Assembly (NCBI RefSeq): GCF_030077875.1
Contig: NZ_JASEJT010000005.1
Location: 124,001-188,000, forward strand
Direction of reading: 5' to 3'
DNA length: 64,000 nucleotides
From: Mycoplasma phocimorsus
Lineage (GTDB): Bacteria > Bacillota_I > Bacilli_A > Mycoplasmatales > Metamycoplasmataceae
The notes below the pieces were generated by a model. It was not told where the DNA came from and ran no database searches. It saw only the letters and a program-made list of their open reading frames with translations. Below are positions 47,431 through 58,982 of this stretch, one piece after another. Position 1 is the stretch's first letter. The number at the start of each line of letters is the position of its first letter. The position numbers and the translations under genes were made by a program.

Positions 47431-49080
47431 ATGTCAAAATTTCAAATTACTGCTTTAGGTGGAGTTGATGAAAATGGTAAAAATTGTTATGTTTTAGAAG
47501 TTGATAATGATATTTTTATTATTAATACTGGGGCAAAAATTCCTGTTAATTCTAATAATGGTGTTGATACCATAATTCCCGATTTTTCATGATTAGAAGC
47601 TAATAAAAACAAGATTAAAGCAATTTTTATTACCGATACTAAAAATGATTCATTTTCAGCTTTACCTTGATTATTAATGAATATAAAAGGATTAAAAATA
47701 TATTCATCATCATTTAATTCAATTATTATTAAAGATAGAATAGAAAAATATAATATTGGTCATTCTGATTACGAAATTATTAGAATGGTTAAACCAATGC
47801 AGTTTGCCAATGTATTAGTTAGACCAATACCATTAGCTGGCGCTATGCCAGGATTATTAGGGTATGATTTTGAAGTTGATAAAGGCCATATTCTTTTTAT
47901 GTTTAATTACATTATTGGTGATTTAGGCATTTATGGTAGAACTGATTTAGATTTAATAAAAAGAATAATAGCCAACAAACCTTTATTGGCGCTTGTAATA
48001 GATGCAGGAATGGCTAATTATCCTGGTTATTATTTAGATAAAGCAAAATTACCACTATATATTGATGAAGTTTTTGAAAAAGCGAAACCAAATCAAAGAA
48101 TTATTGTTGGCGCTTACGATGAAGAAATGCATTCAATGAGTAGGATTCTTGAATTAGCAAAAAGATTTAATCGTACTGTAATTTTTTATGGAAAAACTTA
48201 TGCTCAATGTATTGATTTAATCTCAAAAGTTAATTCTGTTTTTGAATATCCTGAAATTGCTGATTATCGTAAAATAAGCTCTATTAATAATGCTGTAGTT
48301 TTTGTAACTTCAACAGTAGAACGTTTATATCAAAGATTTTTAAGAATAACAAATAAAGATGATGTTTACTTGAAATTAAAAAAAACTGATAATGTTTTAA
48401 TGATTGCTCCACCAATTAATGGAATTGAATCGATAGCGGCATTTACGCTTGATGAAATTGCAAGAATTACCCCAAAGATTGTTGATGTAAGTGGATCTGA
48501 ATATCATTTGCATCGTCCTCATAATAATGATATTATTGATGTTGTCAATGCTTTAAGTCCTTCATATGTTATTCCTGTAATGGGATTATATCGTTATTTA
48601 ATTCAAGCTCAAAATAGCATTGTTGAAAGAACAAAATTAAAAAATAATAATATTTTAATTATCAAAAATGGGAAAGTTGTTGATTTTGAAAATGGTGTTT
48701 ATCAACCAAATTCCAATAAAACTCGCCCTGCTGCTGACAGTATTATTGATGGGTTTGGAAATGGAGATGTTTCTTCTGGAGTAATTAAAGAGCGTGAGTT
48801 ACTTTCAAAAGATGGCCTAATAACTGTTTCAATTTTATTTTCAAACAAAACTAAAAAAATTATTGATGAATTTAATATTAACTTTCTTGGAGTAGTGGCA
48901 AAATCACAAAAAAATGAGTTAAAAACATTTATACGCTCAATTATTATTAATATTTTAAGAGATGAACAATTTAATTCAATTAGAGATATGCAAGATCGTT
49001 TAAGAAAGGTAATTCGTAAAAAAATCTTTAAATCAATGGATAAAGAACCAATGGTTATTGTAACATTTTACGGAATATAG
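47431..49080 (+). CDS. RNase J-like protein with degenerate metal site
   Basis: A 549-residue protein with the RNase J layout: metallo-beta-lactamase fold, beta-CASP domain and C-terminal helper domain. The first strands LGGVDENGKNCYVLEVD...INTGAKIP match 'GGxGEIGKN...DxGxxFP'. The expected HxHxDH metal motif before PWLL is replaced by TDTKNDSFS (68-76). Later IGDLGIYGRTDLDLI matches the 'GDFKxDxTP..TDL' segment, and VSGSEYHLHRPH stands where VSGHAS would be. It is therefore probably a catalytically inactive J2-type partner of an active RNase J encoded elsewhere. AGGAG precedes the ATG. First gene of a plus-strand run to pepA. Confidence 0.8.
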
Positions 49081-49088
49081 GTGTTTTC

Positions 49089-50207
49089 ATGAATAGAAAT
49101 CAAAATTCTAGAAATTCATTTTTAAATTGATTAATTAATAGTAAAGTTTTTGGAAACCGTTACATTTATGGATTAATTATTATTACTATTACTTCTTTTC
49201 TTACATATGCTTCATTTATAAAGAAAGAGTGAGTGACAACTTTTCATTCATATACTTTTGGTTTTTGATTCGGCATAACTTCTTATTTTATTTATTTTAT
49301 TTTATTTTTTTATGGATTTTGATTATTGTTTTCAAATACTTTTAAAAAGAAAAATGAAAGGAAGTTTTACAGTTTTAAATCAAGGTTTAGATTTTTATTT
49401 TGATTATTATTAATTATAGTTTTTGGGCTTAGTATTAATTTATTATTTGATGTAATTGATAATAATCTTTGACTTTGAGATAAATATTATGATCATAATT
49501 TTTTTACTAGAACATTACTTTGAAATAATAATTTCAAATTAGATTCATGGATTATTAATTCTGATTCAAATGTATTTATTTCGGGTGCACACTTACAAAA
49601 GAGTGGTTTATTATTTATTATCATATTTGATATTCTTTCAATAACCGGTTCAAATATTTTTATTTTTATAATAATATTTTTATTATTTATATATGCAATT
49701 TTAATAATGATTTATAAATGACCACTTAAAATTATTTTTAATAAAGAGTATCGAAAATATCATCAAGTAATTGCACGCCAAAAAAGCAAATTTGTTTTTG
49801 AAAAAATTAAGTCAAAAATAGACAAACTGATAAATAAAAATTCAATTAAACCAATTTCTGAAAAAAAACTTATATTAAAGTTAAAAAATATTTTTGTTGA
49901 TAATTTAATTTTTGTAGAGCGTTTTTTAAAAATAAGTGATTCATATTCACAAGTTCTTAAGGAAGACTTATCATGAGAAAATCTTCCTAATATTATTTTT
50001 AAAAATAATTTTCAAAATATTGAAGAATATGAAATTGAATCAATTAGTGAACAAGGCGAAATATCACATTCAAATGATGCTGAACTTGATGCAGGAGATT
50101 CTACTTGAAGCGTAAGCTTAACAAAATTAGTTGAAGTAGAAAAGATTAATAAAACTCAGCAAAAAATTAAAAAGCATAGGATTAGCCCGTTCGCCAAGAA
50201 AGATTAA
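49089..50207 (+). CDS. four-helix membrane protein, possibly FtsK N-domain-like
   Basis: A 372-residue protein. Four or five membrane helices occupy about residues 25-225, then a charged cytosolic part of about 150 residues. The helix arrangement and the periplasmic-type loop between helices 3 and 4 resemble the membrane domain of FtsK, but no ATPase motor follows and no Walker motif is present. Ten or so UGA codons encode Trp, more than in any neighbour. It starts 8 bases after the RNase J-like gene. Function unknown. Confidence 0.6.
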
Positions 50208-50209
50208 AA

Positions 50210-51271
50210 ATGAAAATATTAAAATATCATGAATTTGCAAATAAAGTTGATAATTTAATTAATAAAGAATTAAACAATTCTAATTTAAAAGAATTAGAAT
50301 TATATCGAAAAAATTTAGCAGAATTAAAAAGAAAAAAATTTCTTAATCTCTTTTTATTATTCGTTTTTATATTTTTATTTTTTGGGATTACAATTTTATT
50401 ATTAATATTATTTATCAATATTATCTTTTTTACTCCATTAATATTATTTTTAATTTTAATAATAAGTTTTGTAATTACTTCTAAAAAAGCAAGTGAAAAG
50501 TATAAGCAAATATTGAATAATCCGCCTGATGTTTTAGGTAAAAAATTATTTTTAAAAGCAATTTCTTGCGATCAACATTTTACATATATTCCAACAAGTG
50601 AAACTGAAGAAGCATTTAAACAAAAACATAAACAAGATTTTAAATTTGAATTCTTAGTATATTCTATTCCTTCTCAAGCTAGACTAGTTATGCAACAAGA
50701 TGTTTTGGAATTTTATTCAACGGATAAGTATCAAGATAAGTTTATTCTTTCTTACTATAAATTTCATTGAATAGAAAAAAAGATTGTATATTCAACAGTT
50801 ACAAATAATTATGTAACTAGATATATTGATGTATATAGAGAATTTTATGAACTTAAACATTTAATTAACCCTAATAATTTTGTTGATCAAAGAGATGTTA
50901 ATTATTCAATATTTAGTTCATCGAAAAGTAATATAGAATTAGAATCAAGTGAATTTAATTCGAAATTTAATCTTCAAGTAGATGATCAAATTAAAGGAAG
51001 AATGTTATTCACGCCTTATACCCAATTTCAAATGCTTAATGATATCAATAATTCAATTATTAATACATTTTGTGTTGAAAAGAAAGGAAATTTAATAAAA
51101 ATTGTTTTTACGCCTTTAAAAGATCAATTCGAATTTTTTAAAAGTTCATACCTTGTTAGCGAAAATTTAAAAAATAGTATTGCTTATTCATTAAAAAAAG
51201 ATACTTATGCTTTAATAGAATTATTAAGATTTAGTATTTATAAAGGTAGACAAGACGATTTTTCTTATTAA
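50210..51271 (+). CDS. DUF3137-like membrane protein
   Basis: A 353-residue protein with two adjacent membrane helices (about 45-65 and 68-90) and a cytosolic C-terminal domain. FNSKFNLQVDDQIKGRMLFTP (split FNSKFNLQVDD / QIKGRMLFTP) resembles the DUF3137 core 'FxxxFxVxSxDxxxARxLLTP'. Starts 2 bases after the previous gene. One UGA near residue 187 encodes Trp. Biochemical role unknown for the family. Confidence 0.65.
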
Positions 51272-51275
51272 TGTT

Positions 51276-52262
51276 ATGAGTAAAATTAGTATTATAGGAA
51301 CAGGTGCATATGGTAGTGCCTTGGCTTGTGTTTTAGCCAAAAATAATCATGATGTTTATATGTATGGAATTGATCTTCAAGAGATTGAAGATATTAATAT
51401 TAATCGCCGAAATTCTAAATTTTTTAAAAAAGAATTCAAGTATCAAAATATTATTGCTTCTAATAATTTGCAATTAGTATTACAGGAAACTAAATTAGTA
51501 ATTATAGCTACACCAAGTCATGCTATTAATAATGTATTAAAAAATCTTGAACAAGTAGTACAAGGAAAAGTTGATTTAATTAATACTTCAAAAGGTATTG
51601 AAAAGCATAATAATAAACCTCTTTCAGAATATATTAAAACAAATTTTAGTAAATTAAATAACTTAGCCACAATAGTTGGCCCTTCATTTGCACAAGAGTT
51701 ATTTGATGAAAAATTTACTATTATAAATATAGTTGGAACCAATGAAAAATTTCTTAAAGAAGTAAAAAATATTTTTGATAATGATTTTTTAAAACTACAA
51801 ATTTCTTTAAATGAAAATGCATTGCAATATTATGCAGCATTAAAAAATATATTAGCGATAGGCATGGGTATTATTAATTACTTATATGATAGTATGAATA
51901 CTGTTTCGGCAGTATTTGCAATTGGCTTTAAAGAAATGTATTATATAGTTAAAGCATTAGAAGTTCATGTAAAAGAAGATATTATTTTTGAAATGGCTTC
52001 TCTTGGCGATACTTATTTAACAGCAAGTTCAATTAAATCGCGTAATTATTGTTTTGGTAAGAATATTGCTAAAGATGGAATTGATAATATTTTAGCGCAA
52101 AATAATACAACAATTGAAGGTTATACAAATGGTAAAATAATCAAAGAAATAATTGATAATTATAAAATCAATATTCCATTTTTTGAATCTATTTACAATA
52201 TTTTATATAACAAAAAAAATCCAAAGAAAATCTTAGATTTTCTTCAAAATAAAGGAGAATAA
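51276..52262 (+). CDS. gpsA: glycerol-3-phosphate dehydrogenase [NAD(P)+]
   Basis: A 328-residue cytosolic enzyme making sn-glycerol 3-phosphate from DHAP for phospholipid synthesis. N-terminal NAD-binding loop ISIIGTGAYGSALACVL, then VIIATPSHAI, GPSFAQEL and the catalytic-lysine segment AALKNILAIGMGI. ASLGDTYLTASSIKSRN and GYTNGKIIKEI complete the fold. Full length. It supplies the substrate used upstream of plsC. Starts 4 bases after the preceding gene. Confidence 0.96.
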   Translation: MSKISIIGTGAYGSALACVLAKNNHDVYMYGIDLQEIEDININRRNSKFFKKEFKYQNIIASNNLQLVLQETKLVIIATPSHAINNVLKNLEQVVQGKVDLINTSKGIEKHNNKPLSEYIKTNFSKLNNLATIVGPSFAQELFDEKFTIINIVGTNEKFLKEVKNIFDNDFLKLQISLNENALQYYAALKNILAIGMGIINYLYDSMNTVSAVFAIGFKEMYYIVKALEVHVKEDIIFEMASLGDTYLTASSIKSRNYCFGKNIAKDGIDNILAQNNTTIEGYTNGKIIKEIIDNYKINIPFFESIYNILYNKKNPKKILDFLQNKGE

Positions 52263-52263
52263 A

Positions 52264-53493
52264 ATGAAAATAAATGAAGAATCAAAGACTTTAATTGTCA
52301 ATGAAATAATTGATAAAGAGTTTTATCAAGCGCATGTAAATGCGCTTAAGGAGCAAATTAAAGAAATAAAAGATGAAAAAGAACAAATATGAATTCCAAC
52401 TATTAATTATTTTATTTTAACAAGAGGAAGAAATTTAGTTTTAAAACTACAGCAAGAAACTAATAAAGTTTTATTTCTTATTTCAGAGCCTAAAATTATT
52501 AAAGCAAGTGATGAAGAAGCTGTTATTGAATTAACATTCGCTTATCAAGATGCTAAAGAAAAATTGGTAATTGATTTTAAAGCAACACCTAATGAAATAA
52601 ATCAAGATTTAATAGATTCATATGTTAAAAAAGATATTGATACTATCTTAAAAACTAAAATGAAGGAAATAATTTTAGAAAAAGCTTCAGAAAACGGAGA
52701 TTATTTAGAATTTGATTTCATTGGTAAAAAAGATGGAATTCCTTTTGAAGGCGGAAGCGCTAATAATTATAAGTTATTGTTAGGTGCTGGACAATTTATT
52801 CCTTCACTTGAATCACAATTAGTTGGATTAAAAGCAGGTGATGAAGTTGATCTTGATGTTGATTTTCCAGCAGATTATCATTCAGAAACACTAGCTGGTC
52901 AAAAAACAGTTTTTAGTATTAAAGTTCATAAAGTATTTAAAAATGAACAACCAGATTTTAATGATGAATTTGTAAAATCATTAGCAATTGTTAATGTAAA
53001 TACTACTAAAGATTTAAAAGAGTTAATTGCTAAAAGACAAAAAGAATTATTCTTATCAAATGAAGATGAAATTTTTGCTAAATTAGCTTCAATAGAAATT
53101 GCTGAAAAAAATAATATTATTCCTAACAAAGAATTAATTGATATTCAATTAGGAATTAGACATAAAGAAATAGAAGCACAAATGCAATCAAGCGGCTATA
53201 CTATTGCTCAATTTTTAGAAATGAGCGGAATGAGTCAAGAATCATTTGATATGCAAATTAAAAAAGAATTAGAACAAGAAGTTAAAGCGCTAATAACTGA
53301 AGCAATTATTATTTTCCATGAAAATATTACTCCTTCAGAAGAAAATTTTGATGAACTTGCAAATAGACTTTCTATTATTAAAAATGTTGATGTATCACAA
53401 ATTAAAATGGAATTAATAAAACAACATAAAAAAGATATTTATGTAACACATTATTCATACGTTAAATTCCTAAAAAATAAGAAAGGAGTGTAG
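52264..53493 (+). CDS. tig: trigger factor
   Basis: A 409-residue ribosome-associated chaperone and peptidyl-prolyl isomerase. The central FKBP-like domain is clear: GDYLEFDFIGKKDGIPFEGG (residues about 148-167), LGAGQFIPSLESQLVGLKAG and TVFSIKVHKV. The long C-terminal helical arms follow. The N-terminal domain is short, and its ribosome-binding GFRxGKxP-type signature is not visible (PTINYFILTRGRN occupies that position). One UGA encodes Trp. ATG follows AAAGGAG. It overlaps none and is followed after 5 bases by the YneF-like gene. Confidence 0.9.
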
Positions 53494-53498
53494 TATAT

Positions 53499-53729
53499 AT
53501 GTTATCAACGGGAGCAATAATTGGAATTTGTATAGCTATAGCAATAGTTTGCTTTTTAATTGGTGGAATATTAGCCTTTTTTATATCTAAAAAAATGTTT
53601 CAAAAGCAATTAAAAGAAAATCCACCTATTACAGAAAAAATGATTAGAGTAATGTTTGCACAAATGGGAAGAAAAGCATCAGAAAAACAAATAAGAAGCG
53701 TTATGAATTCAATGAATAAAGCTAGATAG
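53499..53729 (+). CDS. YneF/UPF0154 family membrane protein
   Basis: A 76-residue protein with one N-terminal membrane helix (GICIAIAIVCFLIGGILAFF, about 9-28) and the family's conserved tail: NPPITEKMIRVMFAQMGRK ASEKQIRSVM. This matches UPF0154 in position and sequence pattern. Preceded by GAAAGGAG within tig's end. Biochemical function is unknown for the family. Confidence 0.9.
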   Translation: MLSTGAIIGICIAIAIVCFLIGGILAFFISKKMFQKQLKENPPITEKMIRVMFAQMGRKASEKQIRSVMNSMNKAR

Positions 53730-53736
53730 AGGAAAA

Positions 53737-55098
<1,362 letters not shown>

Positions 55099-55110
55099 TT
55101 AAATTTAAGT

Positions 55111-55142
55111 AAATCAAGCACAACTATATGCTTGATTTTTAA
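55111..55142 (+). terminator. terminator after pepA
   Basis: AAATCAAGCA (55111-55120) pairs with TGCTTGATTT (55129-55138), followed by Ts. Confidence 0.8.
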
Positions 55143-55232
55143 TTAATTAAAGTTTATATATTAAGCAGATATTAGCACTTTTATACTTATTTTTTATTAC
55201 ATATAATTTATAATTATAAAAAAGGAGACATA

Positions 55233-56510
55233 ATGAAGATGGGCGGTAAAAATATTTTCAAATATATAAAGCTTTTATTAATCCCCTTTGTATCATTTGG
55301 CCCGTTTTTATTAAGTATTTATTATAAAAGTAATTCAACATTTAATATTAAATATCAAAATACTAATAATATTGAAACTAATCAATTAATCAAAAAATAT
55401 AATAATAAAGTTGATGTACCTTTAACATTCCCTAAAGCTAAAAATGGTTTAATTTTTGTTAATTGAGTTGATATAAAAAATAATTTTCCATTAAATTTTA
55501 TTCCTGCAGGCGAACAAAGAGATATTATTTTGCAACCTTATTTAATCAAAGAATATAATAATTTTTCTAGTAAAAAAATGCTTTTCTTACAACTTATTGA
55601 ACAAAATATTTTAAATCAAGAATTTGAATATGTTGCTTTAATTAAAGAAATTCTTAATAAAGAAGAATATGCAACCGGATATAACAAATATAATTTACAA
55701 AGAGAATTTATTTTAATGATAGACGAGTTTAATGATGACATTTTTTATAAAAAAACACTTATTAAAAACGTTATGCCATTACAAGAGCAAAAAAATAAAC
55801 TTAAATTACAATCTAATCAAGGTTTCGTTATTCATGAAGTTGAGGGCAAATCACCATTGATTGATAGTAGTATTAATACACATAAAATTAATAATAGTTC
55901 ATTTTTAAATAAATTTTTTAATTTTTTCTCTAATAATAGTACCACTATATTAAGCGCAATATATAGCGCTCTAAGTTTAGCAACTGTTTCTGGGATTGGT
56001 TATAGTGTTTATAAAGGTATTAAAGATAAAAAAGATTGAGAAGATGGTGCTAAACAACTAGAAGAAGACTTAAAGGCTAAATCTACTTATACATTTCAGT
56101 TTGAAACATATAAATTAAATAATGACGATTTTAAATGAAAAGTATTTAAATATTCAAGCGATGATATAAATACGGATCAAAATAATTGGGAAGAAATAAC
56201 TCAGGAATTAATTGATGTTATTAATATTAATAATAATTTATTCACATTTGAATTTAAATATAATCCAAAATATAATAAAAATAATAGATTAATCATATTT
56301 TACGAAAAAAAGAATAAAAACAACAATAATAATAATTCTACTGTAGAACAAGCTGATTATTCATATGATATTTATTTATGAAATTTTTATGATAAGAAAA
56401 ATAATATGGAAATAGATGTTTATGATAGACATAAAAAAAATAAAATTGGAAAACTTAAATTAAATAAAAAAGAAAAACACGAAATTCAAATTAAATCCCC
56501 TTCAAGATAA
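55233..56510 (+). CDS. large two-anchor membrane protein
   Basis: A 425-residue protein. N-terminal hydrophobic segment YIKLLLIPFVSFGPFLLSIY (about 10-29) without a lipobox cysteine, an extracellular-type domain of about 190 residues, then a second membrane helix, AIYSALSLATVSGIGYSVYK (about 246-265), and a 160-residue Asn/Lys-rich C-terminal domain. The ATG follows AAAAGGAG. UGA encodes three Trp and TGG one. It shares layout and the Gly-Tyr-x-x-Tyr-Lys helix end with the genes at 16206, 18790, 19811 and 22066, and its close paralogue is the pseudogene at 44158. Function unknown. Confidence 0.75.
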
Positions 56511-56518
56511 TATGCATT

Positions 56519-56549
56519 AAAAACATCGGTGTATTTTGCCGATGTTTTT
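56519..56549. terminator. bidirectional terminator
   Basis: AAAAACATCGG (56519-56529) pairs perfectly with CCGATGTTTTT (56539-56549). It serves the plus-strand gene before it and the minus-strand rluB whose stop it overlaps. Confidence 0.85.
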
Positions 56550-57255
56550 AATTATATCTTGAATATTTTAATTTTTTAATTTCAAATGGCTTAATTATAC
56601 GATATTCGCCAATATTCATTTTATCAACATTTAAAAATGAATATGATCTACGGTGCAAGTTTATAACTTTTTTATTGAATTTTTCAAATATTAACTTTAC
56701 ATGATGATAACTACCCTGATGTAAAGTAATTTTATAAAATTTATCTATAAGATGGGTTATTTTATGATAACTCATTTTTTCATTAATAAAAAAGTTTTTA
56801 TTAATTTCTTTCAATTCAATAGCAGAAAGCGGTTTATCGATTTCTACATTATATTCTCTTTCAATTTTAAAAGAAGGATGTGAAAGTAAATGTGTTAAAT
56901 TGCCATCATTAGTAATAATAATTGCTCCAGTAGTATCCTTATCTAATCTACCCACTGTATAAATTCTTTTTGAAGAAGGAATTAAATCGACTACTAAATT
57001 TTGATGATGTTTATCATTTGAAGAACATACATATCCTTTTGGTTTATTTAATAAATAATATTCTTTTTTTTCAATGTTAATTTGCTTATTATCAATAAGA
57101 ATAATATCGTTCTCATTACATTTATCACCTAGTTTAGCAACTTTATCATTAATTTTGACTTTATTTTGTTCAATAAGTTTTTCTGCTTTTCTTCTAGAGC
57201 AAATTCCTGATTGAGCTATTAATTTTTGTATTCTTATATTACATTCATTTTTCAT
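56548..57255 (-). CDS. rluB: RsuA/RluB-type rRNA pseudouridine synthase
   Basis: A 235-residue enzyme. The N-terminal S4 domain (RIQKLIAQSGICSRRKAEKLI) leads to the catalytic motif GRLDKDTTGAIIITNDG, whose aspartate is the nucleophile, and LHQGSYHHVKLIF parallels 'xEGRNRQVR', although the usual arginines are replaced. It modifies 23S or 16S rRNA; RluB is the likelier assignment but RsuA is possible. Starts 11 bases inside the end of nadD-yqeK. Confidence 0.82.
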   Translation of the reverse strand: MKNECNIRIQKLIAQSGICSRRKAEKLIEQNKVKINDKVAKLGDKCNENDIILIDNKQINIEKKEYYLLNKPKGYVCSSNDKHHQNLVVDLIPSSKRIYTVGRLDKDTTGAIIITNDGNLTHLLSHPSFKIEREYNVEIDKPLSAIELKEINKNFFINEKMSYHKITHLIDKFYKITLHQGSYHHVKLIFEKFNKKVINLHRRSYSFLNVDKMNIGEYRIIKPFEIKKLKYSRYN

Positions 57256-58297
57256 ATATTTTTATTCCTTGCTCCGAAAGCTTATCTTTAACATTTTCAT
57301 ATTCATGATTAACAACAGCTTTAAAACCTTCATCAAAATCATTTAAAACTAACTTTCTTATTTTTTCTATTCCTGGGTATTTTCTGCCACGACATATTTT
57401 ATCGGCAATAAATACACACTTATCAAGCCAACTTAATTCTAATGCCATTGTAGTATGTTTTTTTATAGCTTCAACAATTTCATCATCATTAATTAAGTAT
57501 ACATTTTTTGCTCAAGCAGCACCACACAACTGATGATATTCATGGGGTTGAACATTTATATTGCCATAATATCTCTTAATAAATTTTTTAGACTTTTCTT
57601 CATCTCATTCTTTTGCTATATCATGAAAAATTGCCGCAACATAAGCTTTTTGAGAATCAAAATTATGTGCTTTTGCAATTTTTCTTGCGAATTCACCTGC
57701 ATAATGACCGTGCTTAACTCTTCAATAGCTAGCACTTGAATTTACTAATGCTTCAATATATAATTTATTTTTGCCTATGTATTCTTGTACATTTTTATTT
57801 ACACATGAAAGATCGCCTTTACGATAGTTAGTGCTTGATTGCTCATAAATATCATTATTAATAAGTTTCATATTAAAACGTTTAATATTAATTTTATTAA
57901 TATTTTTACTGCGTTTATATACACACATTTTACTGTTTTTAGCAATAAAATCAATATATTCTCATTTATGTAATTTAGGAAGATTATCACTACCAATAAT
58001 TAAAAATAATTCATCATTAGGATGCTTATGCTTAAAGTATTTAATTGTTTCAAATGTATAACTTTTTCCTTTTCTATCAACTTCAAAAGTAGATATTTCC
58101 ATTTTATCTTCTAAGCAAAGTTTAATCATATTTATTCTATGAATTGGATCAACTGGCATTTTATTTTTAAATGGATTAATATAAGTTGGAATAAATATTA
58201 ATTTATCAAGATTTAAATCTGCTATTGCTCTTTTAGCAATAGCAACATGACCTTTATGTATAGGGTCAAATGACCCTCCGAATAATCCTATTTTCAT
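57245..58297 (-). CDS. NadD-YqeK fusion: nicotinate-nucleotide adenylyltransferase with HD-domain hydrolase
   Basis: A single 350-residue frame holding two enzymes. Residues 1-185: NadD, with GLFGGSFDPIHKGHVAIA (the GxFxPxHxGH signature), FIPTYINPFK and LFLIIGSDNLPKL. Residues about 190-350: YqeK-type HD domain, with VKHGHYAGEFARKIA, FHDIAKEW (HD motif), EYHQLCGAAWA and IFIADKICRGRKYPGI-like FIADKICRGRKYPG. In many bacteria these are two neighbouring genes; here UGA-Trp codons (57722, 57959-57961) run through without a stop. It makes NaAD and, by the HD domain, degrades dinucleotide polyphosphates such as Ap4A. A leaderless TATAAT precedes the ATG. Confidence 0.9.
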
Positions 58298-58304
58298 AAA
58301 TTTA

Positions 58305-58310
58305 ATTATA
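58305..58310 (-). promoter_or_regulatory. -10 box of leaderless promoter for nadD-yqeK
   Basis: Minus-strand TATAAT separated from the ATG by 7 bases, no ribosome-binding site. Confidence 0.5.
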
Positions 58311-58937
58311 TAGAATAAACAAAAAAGTATTTTTTAAACTAAATAAAATTTACTTATTAATTTAAAAATAAAATATACAATATTTTCAAAAAATTTTCAT
58401 TATATAAATTATATACTTATATAAAAATGTTGTTTATATTACAAAAAAAGCATTTTTTATAGTTTTTTAATATTTAATCAATAATTAACAGAATATATTT
58501 AAAAGTTTAATTTTAAAAATAAAAAATTAAATAAAGTATTTAAAAGTTTTAAAGTAAGTTTTTAAATTTCATTTGTGAATTTTTATATTAAATTTTAACT
58601 TTTTTATAAAATGTAATAAGCCAATAAATTAAAGCTAAAAAATAGCATCAAGTTGATAGAAGTGAGCATAAGAATTGACACAAAAAAGACAATTAAAAAT
58701 TTAACTTATTTTGACTTGTTTGATTAAAAATAATCATATTAAAATTACTAACAGATTAAAATAAGTTAAAACAGTTAAAATGATTTTATAATGTTTTTAT
58801 TAATTTAATACTTAAAATATTATCATGTTATTTATTAATTTTAATTATAAATTTATAATATTTAGCACAATATTACGATATTTTAAATTCATTATAAATT
58901 TACAATAATCTATAATGAATTTAAAATAATAAAAAAT
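58311..58937. other. A+T-rich intergenic stretch
   Basis: Between the nadD-yqeK promoter and the terminator of pepO I see no open frame, RNA gene or repeat. Only scattered A/T runs are present. Confidence 0.5.
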
Positions 58938-58959
58938 ACACCTGTTTAATACAGATGCT
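58938..58959 (-). terminator. terminator of pepO
   Basis: On the minus strand AGCATCTGT (58959-58951) pairs with ACAGGTGT (58945-58938) with G-U pairs, followed by a T-rich run. It is 24 bases after the stop codon. Confidence 0.55.
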
Positions 58960-58982
58960 TTTTTATATATAAATTAGTTTAA

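Noticed and set aside
55171-55200. TTAGCACTT half-site resembling CIRCE upstream of the gene at 55233
   Set aside because: The sequence 9 bases downstream does not form the inverted arm, so no operator is supported.
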